A program made the translations under genes and the position numbers. Under the pieces are notes generated by a model, which saw only the letters and a program-made list of their open reading frames with translations, was not told the DNA's origin and did no database searches. A stretch of 64,000 nt of DNA, from positions 443,339,851 to 443,403,850 of the forward strand of contig NC_066580.1 in assembly GCF_024323335.1 (NCBI RefSeq). Reading direction: 5' to 3'. Shown here one piece after another: positions 42,427 to 56,110 of this stretch. The DNA comes from Lathyrus oleraceus. Taxonomy: Eukaryota; Streptophyta; Magnoliopsida; Fabales; Fabaceae. Positions within the stretch are counted from its first letter, which is position 1; the number at the start of each line of letters is the position of its first letter.

Positions 42427-45400
42427 ATGGCTGGAGAAAATGACCGTGCGATTGCTGAGGCTTTGGCTGCTATGGCGCAGGCTATGCAGGCGCAGCAGAA
42501 TCCGCCGGTCGACGAGTTTAGGAATTTGGGAAGGTTTCTGAAGAATAACCCTCCTACATTCAAAGGGCGCTATGATCCAGATGGTGCTCAGATTTGGCTG
42601 AAGGAAATTGAGAAGATTTTCCGGGTGATGACGTGTACTGAAGCACAGAAGGTGCAGTTTGGTACGCATATGTTATCTGAAGAGGCTGAAAACTGGTGGG
42701 ATAACACTCGTCAGAGAATTGAAGTACCAGGTGCTGAGATGACTTGGGAAAGGTTCAAGACGGTCTTTCTGGAGAAATATTTTCCTGCTGATGTGCGATG
42801 TAAGAAGGAGATGGAATTTCTAGAACTGAAGCAGGGTAACATGTCTGTTGCTGATTACGCTTCGAAGTTTGAAGAGCTGGTGCAGTATTGTCCTCATTAT
42901 AATGGTGTTGATGCTGAGGAATCCAAGTGTGTCAAGTTTGAGAACGGGTTGCGTCCCGAGATCAAACAAGGCATTGGTTACCAGGAGATTCGTAGGTTTC
43001 CTACACTGGTTAATAAGTGCAGGATATTTGATGAAGATAGCAAGGCTAGAACTGCTCATTACAAGAGTCTTAGTGAGAAGAAGAATAAGGATCGTGGTAG
43101 TCCTTATGCATCTCCGAATGGTAAAGGTAAGCAGAAAGTGGTAGATGAGAAGAAGCCAAGTGGGGGAGGATCTCCCATAGCTGGTAAATGTTTCAAGTGT
43201 GGCGAGCCAGGCCACCGTGCTGATAGCTGTACCAAGAAAGTGCTGAGATGTTTCCGATGCGGTCAGGCTGGTCATAGAGTTACGGAATGTAAGGATGCTG
43301 GTCCGACATGTTTTAATTGTGGCGAGAAAGGCCATATCAGTTCGCAGTGCTCGAAACCGAAGAAGGCGGCTACTGCAGCTCATACTACTGGTAGGGTGTT
43401 TGCTCTGAGTGGGACTGAAGCTCCTAAAGAAGATAATTTGATTAAAGGTACTTGCTTGATTAATAATGTTGAATTGCTTGCTATTGTTGACACTGGTGCT
43501 ACTCATTCGTTTATTTCGTATGAGTGTGCGACCAGGATTGGTGTGATTATGTCGTCCCTAGACGGAAGTATGGTGATAGATACTCCTGCTAATGGTTCTG
43601 TGAAAACTTCGGTTGTCTGTCGAGGTTGTCATTTGACGATCTTTGAGAGAGAGTTCGTGGTTGATTTGGTGTGCTTACCCTTGCACCAAATTGATATTAT
43701 TCTGGGAATGAATTGGCTAGAATTCTATGGCGTGTTTATCAACTGCTATAGGAAGACGGTGCGGTTTTCTGAAGTTGGTGAGAATGATGAGGCAAGATTT
43801 CTATCTGCTAGGCAGGTGGGGGAATTTGTGAAAGATGAAGCTCAGGTATTCGCTTTATTTGCGTCTCTGCAAGCGGATAAGAAAGTGGTAAGTGTAGATT
43901 TGCCTGTTGTCTGTGAATTTCAGGATGTGTTTCCGGAGGATGTAAGTGAATTACCTCCAGAACGTGAAGTCGAATTTGCCATTGACTTAGTACCAGGTAC
44001 GAGTCCAGTGTCGATGTCTCCTTATAGAATGTCGGCAACTGAATTAGTTGAATTGAAGAAGCAACTTGAAGAATTGCTTGAGAAGAAGTTTGTGCGTCCA
44101 AGTGTTTCTCCTTGGGGTGCACCAGTATTGTTAGTGAAGAAGAAAGAAGGTACGATGAGGTTGTATGTAGATTATCGGCAGTTGAATAAGGTGACTATCA
44201 AGAATCGGTATCCATTGCCGAGGATTGATGATTTGATGGACCAGTTGGTTGGAGCTCATGTTTTCAGTAAGATTGATTTGCGGTCGGGTTATCATCAGAT
44301 CCGAGTGAAGTCAGATGATATTGCGAAGACTGCTTTCCGTACGAGGTATGGTCATTATGAATACACTGTGATGCCGTTCGGTGTGTCTAATGCTCCAGGT
44401 GTGTTTATGGAATATATGAATAGTATATTTCATCCGTACCTTGATAATTTTGTTGTGGTGTTCATAGATGATATATTGATATATTCTAAGACGGAAGAAG
44501 AGCATGCAGGACATCTGAGAATTGTTTTGCAGGTGTTAAGAGAAAAGAAATTATATGCAAAGTTATCTAAATGTGAGTTCTGGTTGAAGGAAGTGAGTTT
44601 CCTTGGCCATGTGATTTCGAGTGGTGGGATTTCTGTTGATCCTGCCAAAGTTGATGCTGTATTACAGTGGGAGACTCCGAAGTCTGCTACTGAGATACGC
44701 AGTTTTCTGGGGTTAGCTGGTTATTATCGCAGATTTATTGAGGGCTTCTCTAAGTTGGCATTGCCGTTGACGCAGTTGACTAAGAAGGGTCAAGTGTATG
44801 TGTGGGATGCAGCTTGTGAAGCGAGTTTTGTTGAGTTGAAGAGGCGGTTGACCAGTGCTCCAGTGTTGATCTTGCCTAATCCTGGTGAGTCCTTCGTTGT
44901 TTATTGTGATGCTTCTTTGATGGGTCTTGGTGGTGTTTTGATGCAGAATGGTAAAGTTGTAGCTTATGCTTCTAGACAGTTGAAAGTTCATGAGAGGAAT
45001 TATCCTACGCATGATCTAGAACTTGCAGCTGTTGTATTTGTGTTGAAAATGTGGAGGCATTATCTGTATGGTTCCAGATTCGAAGTGTTCAGTGATCACA
45101 AGAGTCTGAAGTATCTGTTTGATCAGAAAGAGTTAAATATGAGGCAGAGAAGGTGGTTAGAATTACTGAAGGATTTTGACTTCGAATTGAGTTATCATCC
45201 CGGTAAGGCTAATGTAGTTGCAGATGCGCTGAGTAGAAAGTCTCTACATATGTCTATGATGATGGTTCGGGAGCTTGAGTTAATTGAACAGTTTCGTGAT
45301 ATGAGTTTGGGTTGTGAAGTTTCCGCTGATAGTGTAAAGTTGGGTATGCTGAAGTTGACTAGTGGAATTCTGGAAGATATTCGGAATGGTCAGCAAGTTG

Positions 45401-46794
45401 ATGTCGCTCTAGTTGATCATATTACTATGGTTAACCAGGGTAATGGTGGTAATTTTGAAATTGATGAGAATGGCATCCTGCGATTTAAAGGTAGAGTTTG
45501 TGTTCCTGAGGTGTCTGAATTGAAAAAGAGTATTCTTGAAGAGGGCCATAGGAGTGGATTGAGTATCCATCCATGCGCAACTAAAATGTATCAAGATTTG
45601 AAGAAGTTGTTTTGGTGGGCCGGTATGAAAAGAGATGTTGCTAAGTTTGTGTATGCCTGTTTGACTTGTCAGAAGTCAAAGATTGAACATCAGAAACCGG
45701 CAGGTATGATGCAACCTTTGAAGATTCCTGAATGGAAGTGGGATAGCATTTCCATGGATTTTGTGACGGGATTGCCGAGGATGGTGAAAGGTAATGATTC
45801 TATTTGGGTGATTGTGGATCGATTGACTAAGTCGGCGCATTTCTTGCCGATAAAGATTAATCACTCTTTGGAGAAGTTGGCAGAGTTGTATATTGAGGAG
45901 ATAGTGAAGCTGCATGGTATTCCATCCAGTATTGTGTCTGATAGAGATCCCAGATTTACTTCTAGATTTTGGGAGAGTTTGCAGAAAGCGTTGGGGACTA
46001 AGTTGAGGTTGAGTTCAGCTTATCATCCTCAGACTGATGGTCAGACTGAAAGAACTATCCAATCCTTGGAGGATTTGTTGAGAGCTTGTGTGTTGGAGCA
46101 GAGTGGTTCTTGGGATAGTTATTTGCCGTTGGTGGAGTTTACTTATAATAATAGTTTTCATGCTAGTATCGGTATGGCTCCATATGAAGCATTGTATGGT
46201 AGGAGGTGTAGAACTCCATTGTGTTGGTATGAATCAGGTGAGAGTGTTGTACTCGGACCTGAGATCGTGCAGCAGACGACTGAAAGGGTTAAGATGATTC
46301 AGGAGAAAATGAAGATTTCTCAGAGTCGTCAGAAGAGTTATCATGATAAGAGGAGAAAGGCACTTGAGTTCCAAGAGGGAGATCATGTGTTCTTGAGAGT
46401 TACTCCGACGACAGGTGTGGGTAGAGCTTTAAAGTCTAAAAAGCTTACTCCGAGGTTTGTGGGTCCGTATCAGATTTTGAAGAGAGTTGGGGAAGTGGCG
46501 TATCGGATAGCTTTACCGCTGTCGCTTTCTAATCTGCATGATGTGTTTCATGTATCTCAGTTGAGAAAATATATTGCGGATCCTTCGCATGTTGTTCAGT
46601 TGGATGATATCCAGGTGAGGGATAATTTGACCGTTGAGGTGTTGCCAATTCGGATAGATGACCGAGAAGAGAAGACCCTGAGAGGTAAGAAGATTGCTCT
46701 AGTGAAGGTTGTTTGGGGAGGTCCAGCTGGGGAGAGCTTGACTTGGGAGCGTGAAGATCAGATGAAGGAGTCGTATCCGGCTCTATTTGCTTGA
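42427..46794 (+). CDS. gag-pol: Element B Gag-Pol polyprotein (1,455 aa, uninterrupted)
   Basis: I chose the ATG at 42427 ([16 protein letters not shown]) because it aligns with the Gag start of element A; an in-frame ATG at 42382 adds 15 unlikely residues. Order: Gag domain, three CCHC knuckles ([42 protein letters not shown]), protease [10 protein letters not shown] (43489), RT with FIDD (44461-44472), RNase [15 protein letters not shown], integrase zinc region (CLTCQ) with Asp 45757, Asp 45940 and Glu 46048, and a chromodomain-like tail ([20 protein letters not shown]). Unusual residues: YVDYRQ where A has CIDYRQ, HPCATK for HPGATK and WWAGMK for WWPGMK. These might impair activity although no frame is broken. 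Confidence 0.96.
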   Translation: MAGENDRAIAEALAAMAQAMQAQQNPPVDEFRNLGRFLKNNPPTFKGRYDPDGAQIWLKEIEKIFRVMTCTEAQKVQFGTHMLSEEAENWWDNTRQRIEVPGAEMTWERFKTVFLEKYFPADVRCKKEMEFLELKQGNMSVADYASKFEELVQYCPHYNGVDAEESKCVKFENGLRPEIKQGIGYQEIRRFPTLVNKCRIFDEDSKARTAHYKSLSEKKNKDRGSPYASPNGKGKQKVVDEKKPSGGGSPIAGKCFKCGEPGHRADSCTKKVLRCFRCGQAGHRVTECKDAGPTCFNCGEKGHISSQCSKPKKAATAAHTTGRVFALSGTEAPKEDNLIKGTCLINNVELLAIVDTGATHSFISYECATRIGVIMSSLDGSMVIDTPANGSVKTSVVCRGCHLTIFEREFVVDLVCLPLHQIDIILGMNWLEFYGVFINCYRKTVRFSEVGENDEARFLSARQVGEFVKDEAQVFALFASLQADKKVVSVDLPVVCEFQDVFPEDVSELPPEREVEFAIDLVPGTSPVSMSPYRMSATELVELKKQLEELLEKKFVRPSVSPWGAPVLLVKKKEGTMRLYVDYRQLNKVTIKNRYPLPRIDDLMDQLVGAHVFSKIDLRSGYHQIRVKSDDIAKTAFRTRYGHYEYTVMPFGVSNAPGVFMEYMNSIFHPYLDNFVVVFIDDILIYSKTEEEHAGHLRIVLQVLREKKLYAKLSKCEFWLKEVSFLGHVISSGGISVDPAKVDAVLQWETPKSATEIRSFLGLAGYYRRFIEGFSKLALPLTQLTKKGQVYVWDAACEASFVELKRRLTSAPVLILPNPGESFVVYCDASLMGLGGVLMQNGKVVAYASRQLKVHERNYPTHDLELAAVVFVLKMWRHYLYGSRFEVFSDHKSLKYLFDQKELNMRQRRWLELLKDFDFELSYHPGKANVVADALSRKSLHMSMMMVRELELIEQFRDMSLGCEVSADSVKLGMLKLTSGILEDIRNGQQVDVALVDHITMVNQGNGGNFEIDENGILRFKGRVCVPEVSELKKSILEEGHRSGLSIHPCATKMYQDLKKLFWWAGMKRDVAKFVYACLTCQKSKIEHQKPAGMMQPLKIPEWKWDSISMDFVTGLPRMVKGNDSIWVIVDRLTKSAHFLPIKINHSLEKLAELYIEEIVKLHGIPSSIVSDRDPRFTSRFWESLQKALGTKLRLSSAYHPQTDGQTERTIQSLEDLLRACVLEQSGSWDSYLPLVEFTYNNSFHASIGMAPYEALYGRRCRTPLCWYESGESVVLGPEIVQQTTERVKMIQEKMKISQSRQKSYHDKRRKALEFQEGDHVFLRVTPTTGVGRALKSKKLTPRFVGPYQILKRVGEVAYRIALPLSLSNLHDVFHVSQLRKYIADPSHVVQLDDIQVRDNLTVEVLPIRIDDREEKTLRGKKIALVKVVWGGPAGESLTWEREDQMKESYPALFA

Positions 46795-46823
46795 GGTATG
46801 TTTTCGAGGACGAAAACTTCTAA

Positions 46824-46836
46824 AGTGGGGGAGAGT
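46824..46836 (+). other. Polypurine tract of element B
   Basis: aagtgggggagagt lies directly before the 3' LTR at 46837, with tttcgaggacgaaaa about 20 bp upstream, shared with element A. Confidence 0.87.
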
Positions 46837-48658
46837 TGTAACACCCCGATTATCGTTAGAATAATTTAAATATTATTTTAATATGATTATTTGAAGATAA
46901 AGTGAATTATTAAATAATATTGGGAATTATTATCATTATTAGAGATGTTATTTATTTTAATAATAATTAAATAAATAAAATAAATGGAATATGAAGAGTG
47001 GAAGGGTAAAAGTGGAATTGGATAAAAGAGGCCAAAGGGAGAACTCAGAGTTTCACGTGTTGTTGCCTCAGAGTCAGAGAAAAGGGAAAAACGCTGAAGA
47101 GAAAGAGAAGGAAGAGGAAAAGGCAAAAGTCTGCTCAGAACTTCCTTCAATCCAAAGAGGTAAGGGGTCTGAACCTTATTAAACGATAATATGCTGAAAA
47201 TGGTGACATATTGGGTGAACAAAATTGGGATTTTAATCGAAGGAATTCATAGAAAGTATATGTAATGATGTTAGGATTTGTGAAATCGAATAGGGGATGA
47301 TTCGTGTTAGATGATATGAGTGATTTTGTGTGAAATTGGGACTGTGGAAGGATGAATTTGGATAGATCTCGTAGCAGAGGAAGCCATTGCAGATCTGGGA
47401 ATCTGGTTCCTGGTCATACGCGTATGGCACTAGGCAATACGCGTATGAAATGGCTGGTACGCGTATGGCGCTAGGCAATACGCGTATGGATGAGGAAGAT
47501 GATGTTTTGAACGTGTTTTGGTCTCTGTTGGTACGCGTATGGGAATGTGATACGCGTAGCATACGCGTATGGGCATGGGCAATACGCGTATGGATTTGGG
47601 CAGGCGCGGGCAATACGCGTATGGGCATAGGCAATACGCGTATGGGCAGACTTGTGGTTTTCCTGGACTGTTGTTGTGCAGTTGTTGATTGTTTAGGCTG
47701 AGCGAGGTAACTTAGCTGATGCAAGATATACGAGGGTTCATTTTCCGTTGTTTTGAGTAGTATAGATATTAGTAGAGGGTGCTAAAACTGTGTTTGATTA
47801 TGTGGCATGATGTGATATGCTCTTGCGATAAAATGTATTAATGATGATGATAACATGACTATATGGTGCTGTTGTTGCTATGTTGATTATGATGCATGTA
47901 TGGTGTGCATGCATTCCTGAAAGGCCGATGCCTAGTGATGAACGGACTGAGTTCCAATGATGTTGTTGACTCCGGGCTTGTTGAGAGGCTTGGTTCCTTG
48001 CGGGGAACTCGGATTCTATGGTGATGAATCTGGGAGTGGTGATCCTGTAGTTGGTCACAAAATGGGTATACCGAGTCGTGTTGAGTCATGCATGGGTGTG
48101 TGCATTGCATTTGATATGTTGTTTTGTTGATGTTCATGAGTATGTTGATTATGATGATTATGATGAGCTGTGTTGGTATATGTGAAATATATTTATGTTT
48201 ATATTCCTGTCGTTATATTATTATTTAATAATGAAATTCTCACCCCTTCTGCATGTGTTTATGTTCATCTATGATGAGCAATGTGCAGATAAAGAGGAGT
48301 AGCTATTGTTGAGGTTTGAAGAATAAGTGTAGAGTTATTCTACAGAGTCGAGTCAAATGCTCTGGTCATGTGACACCGGGGTTATGGGATTCGATAGATA
48401 ATTGGTTATTATTTACGTTGTTTATGATGACTAATAGGTTGAGATGCTTGGTTGAAAAAATGTTGAAATATTATTATGAATTGTTATATGATGAATGATA
48501 ATATTTATGTTGTTGTCCGCTGTGAAGTTTTAATAAAATAAATAATATGTTTTATGTTGTGATGCGATAAGTGTTATGTTGTAAGAAATGTAAACTCTTC
48601 TACATGTTGTACTCTGATAATCTATTTAAATATGTCGTTTGGGTAGAAGGGTGTTACA
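46837..48658 (+). repeat. 3' LTR of element B
   Basis: 1,822 bp, the same length as the 5' LTR with three substitutions. It would supply the polyadenylation signal of the element transcript. Confidence 0.97.
47416..47644. repeat. TACGCGTA palindrome array in 3' LTR B
   Basis: Identical to the 5' LTR array: ten palindromes, no length change between the two LTRs. Confidence 0.95.
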
Positions 48659-48663
48659 CATTA

Positions 48664-49377
48664 AGTCGGAGCTTTGCTCACACCACGTTGGCCTGGATTG
48701 GCAAAAGTTGAAAGTTGAAGGCTTAAGCCTTGATGCCTCGTTAAATCGGCAAATTTTAAGTTGGGAGTTTTACTCCGAATGGTACCACATGCATGACGAG
48801 TCGAGTCTCATTAGAGTTGCATTTTTGTTGGTTTGTTGTATGGGTATTTAATTTAATTGAGAAGTGGTGTTTGTGTACGATTCTTAATTACTGTATTGTT
48901 TTTCATATACTGATTATAATTATTGTAACTCACCCCTTCTGTTGAATGTTGTCCTTATGTGACAACGTGCAGGTAATCCTGAGAAGTAGCCGGTTACCGT
49001 TGGTCGGGTCAGTGGTCAGTCGCTCTGATACGTAGCACTCGGGGGGATTGTCGCGTGTCTGCTTTGTGGATCTTTTAATTGTTACTAAAATTTAAATTGT
49101 TTGAAGGATTATAGTTGTTTACTCTTTAAGTTAAGTCGTATTTATGTTGCTTAAAGGTGATAAGAATTTTTTTATGAATCCGCTGCGTAAGATTTTATGA
49201 AGTTGAATTATTGGAGTGAATGACATTGTTTTGTCGAATTAAGAAAAGTGTTACATATTGTTATGATTCCTTAAAGTGGAAATTGTTTAAAGTTGAACAT
49301 GTAATATTCCATTTATAGAAAATTTTACGACTCTGATTTTGTTGTTATAACTCGTGGGTAGAAAATGGGGTGTTACA
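48664..49377 (+). repeat. 3' LTR of element A, right part
   Basis: 714 bp matching 34071-34784 of the 5' LTR, with two substitutions seen (gttgaaag near 48708, gaattatt near 49208). It ends GGTGTTACA at 49377. Confidence 0.95.
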
Positions 49378-50200
49378 ACAAGTGCTAGATATTTTGTGAC
49401 AAGATCCATGTTCCTCCGACCCCGTTGAATCTTTTGACTTCTCCTTGGACCTTCTCCATGCGGGGTATTAACATGATAGGTATGATTGAGTCGAAAGCTT
49501 CTAAAAGTTATTGTTTCATCCTGGTTGTCATTTACTACTTCATAAAGTGGGTTGCAGTTGCTTCTTACACGAATGTAATAAGACAAGTGGTTACCCGATT
49601 CATAAAGAAAGAAATTATATGTCGCTATGGTGTTCCTAGCAAGATTATTACTGACAATGCTAGTAAACTCAACAACAAAATGATGAGTGAGGTGTGCCAA
49701 GAATTCAAGATCGAGGATTACAACTCTTCACCACATCGGCCTAAGATGAATGACGTCATTGAAGCAACTAACAAGAACATTAAGAAAATTATCCAGAAGA
49801 TGGTCAAGACGTATAAAGATTGGCATGAAATGCTTCCCTTTGCTCTGCATGGCTATAGGACTTCAGTGTGTACTTCTATTGGGGTGACCCTTTATTCACT
49901 TGTATATAGAGTGGAGGTTGTTCTGCCTATTGAAGTTGAAATCCCCTCTCTAAGAGTCATCGTGGAAGCATATCTCGATGAAGCGGAATGAGTGCAATCC
50001 AGATATAATCAATTGAATTCATTGAAGAAAAGTGTTTGACAGTTGTCTACCATGGTCAACTGTACCAAAGACGTCTCAAGAGAGCTTTTGATGAGAAGGT
50101 TTTCCCTCACATGTTCCAAGAAGGTGAACTCGTGCTCAAGAGATATTCTCCAATACACTCGGATCCTCGAGGCAAGTGGACTTCCAACTATGAAGGACCC
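49378..50200 (+). pseudogene. Truncated Tat integrase, copy 2, right of insertion A
   Basis: It continues the frame cut at 33130. Near the join CAG is TAG (tgctagata). The catalytic first Asp is again Asn (GINMIG, AAC at 49470-49472), so this change predates the duplication. A TGA near 49990 (gcggaatgag) replaces the Trp of copy 1. It stops at LTR E after ..NYEGP. Confidence 0.92.
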
Positions 50201-51699
50201 TGTCGTACCTAAAAAATGGTAACACAACCTTGTGAAACACAATCGCACGCTCGCATGATGGACTGAATAGAGTCACTACCAAACTTTATTTATTCCTAAA
50301 GATGAAAATATCAATAAAACCCCAGAGATAAAGGATAAGATATGGTCATCGCAACCAACATCAGGGTTTGGGAGTCAATTACGCAATGAAAAGGTATTAG
50401 CACCCCTCACGTCCATTGTACTCAATGGGAACCGTTTAGTTTGTTTTGAATTGAATGTTAGCTTGTGTTAGTTTCTAATCTTCTAATTATTTGGGATAGG
50501 AAAAGAGAGATAAGAGAAATGTTTGAATTTTATTAATAAGAAATGACCTAAAAATATTTTTATTATTAGGGGGCAGAGAGGAACTAAACCTAAATTTTTA
50601 TTTAACGGTCCTGACAAGATTTCACAATCCTGCTCCTACGTATCTCCGATTGCAATAAAGAATTCAAGGCTTGCGTAGTTCTAGGTAGAAAATGTTTGTT
50701 TGTTGTTCGATTTTAGCTAAAGTTATCTTGTATTAATCGACGAGAAACATTATTTTACCCAAAACGGATGAGGAGCGGACGTATACATCACATCAAATGG
50801 ATTTACAAATCAACATTCAGAAAAACGTCATTTATCTCAACTCAACAATTATGGATGAAGCATTATTTTGCATCATCTTAAGACAAGACGTCTTTCATTT
50901 TGAAAAGGATTTGAAGATTAATCGCACGGCGGCTAGAAAAGAGTTTGATGTGTTTGATGTATTTTATAGGTGAATGACGAACATTTGATGAGAATGAGAC
51001 ATAAGCCTCAATATCAATCATTCGGGGTTCCACCAGAATGCTAGATTCCAATGATCCTTTTTCATTCGAAGTAATTGAGAAAATTGTTTGATGGATAACA
51101 AATGCTTGATAAGAACCAATTGTTCAAAGAGTTACGTCAGAATGCTTGATCTCAACAACCCTTATTTTGTCCAAGTTAATTAAAGTGTTTTAGGGACGAA
51201 AGAAAAGAATGAACGGTTAACCCAAAACGCGAGGCTCGGGACCGATCATTCGAGGGTTCCCACCAGAATGCCAGATTCCAATGATCCCCTTCTTTCGAGT
51301 TATTTGAAAAAAAGGTTTTAATATTTTAACTTACCTAATAAAACGTTTGAATCGGGATAAGAAACAAATTAATCAGATTAAAAGGTATAACTTGGGGTAG
51401 GACCAAAATTTAAGAAATTAGTCATAAATATTTTATTCTATTAATTAATCAACATCATTACTAGATATTTATTTAATTATTTATTCATAATATTCTAACA
51501 ATAATAAGTAAAACTATAAAGAAAACAATATTATTTGAAAATAATAATTCTATAGTTATTCAAACATTTAGAGAAAATAATAAGAATTAATGTTGGAGAA
51601 AAATACAATTATATTTTTTTTCATGGCTTGTAAAATAAAGTAAGAAAATAAGAACAGCTTAATATTAGACATATGCATATTATTAAAAAAAAGTATAAT

Positions 51700-52520
51700 A
51701 ATAAAATAATTAAATACTCTTTCTGTTCTCTTTAAAGTCTAAATAAAATTAATGATTTTTATAACAAGATCTAAAATTAATGATGAGAATAACTAAATTA
51801 ATCTTTTTTAATGATTTTTATAACATGCTCTAAAACTAAAATAAAATAAATAGTAAACTTATTTTATTTAGAATTTTTAATGACATAATCTAAAATAAAA
51901 ATAAAATAAATGGTAAACTCTTTTTTTTTGGAATTTTTTATGACATAACCTAAAATCAAAATAAAATAAATGCTAAACTTAATTTTTATGGTTTTTTATG
52001 ATAGAATATAAAAGTAAGAGAAAATAAATGGTAAACTTAATTTTTATGATATAATCTAAAATAAAATAAAAATGGTAAACTCTTTTATTTTTGAATGTTT
52101 TATGAGTTGATCTAAAATTTTTTTTAAAAAAAAAAGGTAAAATTAATTTTTATGATTTTTTATGATATAATCTAAAATTAAAAGAAAATAAATGGTAAAC
52201 TTAATTTTTATGATTTCTTATGATATAATCTAAAATTAAAAGAAAATAAATGGTAAACTTAATTTTTATGATATAGTCTAAAATTAAAAAAAAATGGTAA
52301 ATTTATTTTTTTTGGAATTTTGTATATGACATAATCTAACAATGAAATAAAATAAATGTTAAATTTATTTTTTTGGAATTTTTTATATGACATCATCTAA
52401 TAATAAAAGAAAATAAATGACTTAACCTTTTTTTTGATAATTTTTATAGCACAATCTGAAATACAAGAAAATAAATGGAAAACTTTTTTTGTGATTTTAT
52501 TATTATGATTTCTATGTATT
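51700..52520. repeat. Degenerate A/T-rich minisatellite in LTR E, copy 2
   Basis: The same unit type as 18880-19920 with fewer units. The left part jumps from ctaaataaaat directly to taatgatttttataacaag. Confidence 0.86.
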
Positions 52521-54758
52521 TATTTATTTGTTTTTATTTTTAAAAAAATAACAAAAGAGAACTTCTAAACATCCACTAAAAGAATAAATAAATAAAATTA
52601 AAATAGATATAAAGAAAAAAGTCCAAGTTTCTACTAATATTCGTATTTTAAGAAAAAGAAACTCAAAATTATAGTCTTAATGAAATAGTTGATTCCATTT
52701 TTATTTATTTTCTATGTTTGTTCACTTTTTTATTCTTTAAAAAAAACTAGTATTAAATTAAAAATAAAATAAAGAGAAGCAATAAGTTGATTTAGATGTT
52801 TTAAGAAACGAAATAAGAGAATGAACGGTTAACTCAAAATGTGTGGCTCGGAGCCGATCATTTGAGGGTTCCCGCCATAATGTTAGATTCCAATGGTGTC
52901 TTCTTTTGTATATTGATAAGACATTTGATTCTGGATAAGAAATAATTTGATCGACTTTTGAAAATACTTTGTATTTGAGAAAATTTTATTTTTCTATTTA
53001 TTAGATCAAAATCATCGTATAGTTGTTTGTTTAATTTGCAACGAATAATTAAATGGATGAACCATAAATCGTAGAATGAAAAATAAAACAATTTAGAAAT
53101 CACAACTAAGTACGTTATTCATTTAATAATAATAAAATAAAATAAAAATAAAAGTAAAATAAATTAAAAAGATATTCTTTTGTTGTGTTTATATTTTTAG
53201 AGCTCAAAATTAATTCTTTTTTTTATAGAAAAATCAACAAGGATAAACTAAATTATATATCGAGAGAAGTCTAAAATATTTCATAGAATGAAGATTATAC
53301 ATATAAGAACAAAAACAAAAGAAAATATTTTTTTTAACTTAGAGAGATATTAATATTATTCAAAAAATTAGAATAACTTTCTTACTTAACAACTATTTAT
53401 TTATTTTTTAAATACTCATTAATATAGAAAAAATAAAATTCTTTTATTATTTAAAGAAAAAGAACAAAGGTTCAACTAAAAAAATTTACACACCAATGGA
53501 TCAGTGTCCACAAAAGCATATTGAAGCTTAAAAGAGTTAGCCTTGTCCTAACTTGGCGGAAAAACAAATGAGTAAATTTCCATAATGACCGTAAAAAAGC
53601 TTTAAATAATGGACATAGGTATAGATCTTGGGCAGTGTCTTCACCACACAAAATAATGCTAATTATCAATGCTCTTGAAAACACAATTAATAATTTAAAA
53701 AAAAATCTAAACATAAAAGATGAAAAGAATACACGCTCAATTTTCTCTAAGCATTCTTATCTCAGTCATCCATGCCTTCTCTCCCTTCTATAAAACCAGT
53801 CGAACATTCTCATCCCTATGAAAAAAATCCTTCATTTTCTCTATTCTCGTACCGAAATCAAATCCAGTTTCCTTCCCTATTCGAGCAAATAAATCAAGAA
53901 CAAACCTTAATAAAACTTTCGAAACAACAAAAATTACAAGTTATCAAATAGATTCAACCAAGCAAGAACCTTGTCTGCACATAATTTATTTGAAGACTTG
54001 AAACTTAAAGAAAGAAAACAAATGGCATAACAAAATTGATGGAAGTGAAGGAATCAACTCAAGGGAATCAATAACTATAAACATTGGAGAAGAAAAAAAG
54101 AAATCAATTTTTTAAATAAATAAAAAAGCCACAAGAGAAGAAGAGAAAAAAAAACTACCTAAGTGAAGAGCGGCTTGCCGAGTTTGTTCAGGTTAAATCT
54201 TCCTCTTATCCTTTTGCTTCAAAGATCATTTTTTGTAATTGTTAGAGTTTTGGTGTGAGAAACTTTTTGTGAGGTGCAGGGTGGTCTTTTGTAACAATAG
54301 GATATTGATATGAAAATGATAGCTACTAGTTTTTTGAGAAGATTTTTGATGGCTGTGATTTTTCTTTTTTGATGATGATTTTCAAATAAAGTTTTGCGAG
54401 AATTTTGATCTGATGTGTTTTATTTAAAAAGAAAAATTTGATGTTGATTGTTTGAAATATTTGGTGTTTTGTTGCATTTTTTGTGTTCCTAGTATGTGAT
54501 TGGTGGTTTTGAAATTTTTGAATGGTTGCTTGAGACAAAAAAAATTGATATCCCCTCCCACCCATATATTTAGGAACTCTATATTTATATTCATTTTCTT
54601 GTATTCAGATCCATTTTCTTAAATTCAGATTGGTGTATTATAATAAGATATCACATGTTTCATCTGTGAAGTCTTAGGTTATATGATAAAATTCCTGCTG
54701 TAATCTTAAATTGGTGATATTTTGCTTCCTACTTTCTGCCATTGATCTCTTGACACAT

Positions 54759-55110
54759 GTTTAAATGATCAAAAGAATATTAATTGTGTTATGTGTCACT
54801 ACTGTAGCATAAAGACAAAAGGGACCAGAGTTTAAATGATCAATAATATTAATTGTGTTCTGTGTCACTACTGTAGCATAAAGACAAAAGGGACCTGAGT
54901 TTAAATGATCAATAATATTAATTGTGTTCTGTGTCACTACTGTAGCATAAAGACAAAAGGGACCAAAGTTTAAATGATCAAAATAATGTTAATTGTGTTC
55001 TGTGTCATTAATGTAGCATAAAGACAAAAGGGACCAGAGTTTAAATGATCAAAATAATGTTAATTGTGTTATGTGTCATTACTGTAGCATAAAGACAAAA
55101 GGGACCAGAG
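54759..55110. repeat. 69-bp tandem repeat, five units, in LTR E copy 2
   Basis: Five units of gtttaaatgatcaa(aa)taat..agcataaagacaaaagggac, against three in copy 1. Confidence 0.93.
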
Positions 55111-56110
55111 CAGAGTTCAAAATGACAATAAGTTGAAGAGTCATTTTGCTTTGGAATATTGTTGTGTTGAAACTCTTCTGATTTTGTAACTGCTAATGTC
55201 AAGTTTTGTAATAGCTAGTTTGTAATGTTATTGTAAATATATAAGTGTGACCCCAAAAATCCTTATGTAAAGTATAGAACTCTCTTTTTTTCTATGATTT
55301 TTTTTTTCTCTTTTTGAATTTTGTTTAAATAATTTATGATGTAGAAAAGAAAAGAAATAAAATAAAGCTATATTATTTTAAAATTAAAGATATCAATAAT
55401 TTAATTTAAAAATACAATGTAGAAGTAAAAATAAAATTCTTTTTGTTTTTTTCGTAATTAAAGACAGAAATTAAAAAAAATGATTTAATTATAATTGTGA
55501 CAAGGAAAATTTATTTAAAATTACCATTTTTTAGAGTTTGTCTCAAAAATTGTAAAACAACAAATAACTTGTTATTACTTATTTTCTAAACAAAACACAA
55601 AGAGAAACCTTGTTAAGATCTAATGATAAAAGTTAACAAGACAAATCAAACAAGACTCAATGTATTTTTTTTGAAATAAAATACAATTCTATTTGATTAA
55701 AGTAAAACTTTTAATGACAAAGTTTCTAAACTCATATAATGCAACAAGTGTTAATGTAGTGCATTGATAGAAAAAAATATAAAAACAAATGTATGAATGA
55801 TGTGTGATATGTGTATGCATGAGTAAAACACAAAGACAACTATAAGTAACTATAATCGAAAATCAAGTTAGTCAAACAAAAAGGATATCCACAAGAGTCA
55901 TGCTATCTCAATGATTCTAAGAGTGAATTGAATTTACCAAAAGTAGACACAAACCAACGTTACTTATGCATGGAAAGATCTCCATGAGCAAATGTAATAG
56001 TCACGAAGAGTTGTGCAAAATGGGACACCAATGAATCATGAATGCAAATGACTGGTTCACAAATGAGTGAATGCAGATGAATTAGGCGGGGCAAAATTTA
56101 GGGTATGACA

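Larger units (their letters stand above)
40487..48658 (+). mobile_element. Element B: young, apparently complete Tekay/Del-type chromovirus (8,172 bp)
   Basis: It is flanked by the target duplication catta (40482-40486 and 48659-48663). Both LTRs are 1,822 bp and differ at three positions by my reading (about 40719, 40867 and 42173). PBS, one uninterrupted gag-pol frame and polypurine tract are all present. It is inserted in the 3' LTR of element A in the same orientation. Confidence 0.97.
33131..49377 (+). mobile_element. Element A: Tekay/Del-type chromovirus, with element B nested in its 3' LTR
   Basis: It starts TGTAACGCCC and ends GGTGTTACA, flanked by the 5-bp duplication acaag (33126-33130 and 49378-49382). 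Copy 1 of the tandem repeat shows the empty site (gtcacaagtgcc, about 16530). Internal order: PBS, gag, protease, RT, RNase H, integrase, chromodomain-like tail, polypurine tract. It is defective: a stop separates gag from pol and the 5' LTR lacks 263 bp. Confidence 0.96.
50201..56110 (-). mobile_element. Solo Ogre-like LTR E, copy 2 (5,910 bp)
   Basis: It is collinear with 17357-23273. Differences: about 280 bp fewer A/T-repeat units near 51750, about 130 bp present near 54590-54720 that copy 1 lacks (gattggtgtattataataag region), and two more 69-bp units. Endpoints are identical to copy 1. Confidence 0.85.
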
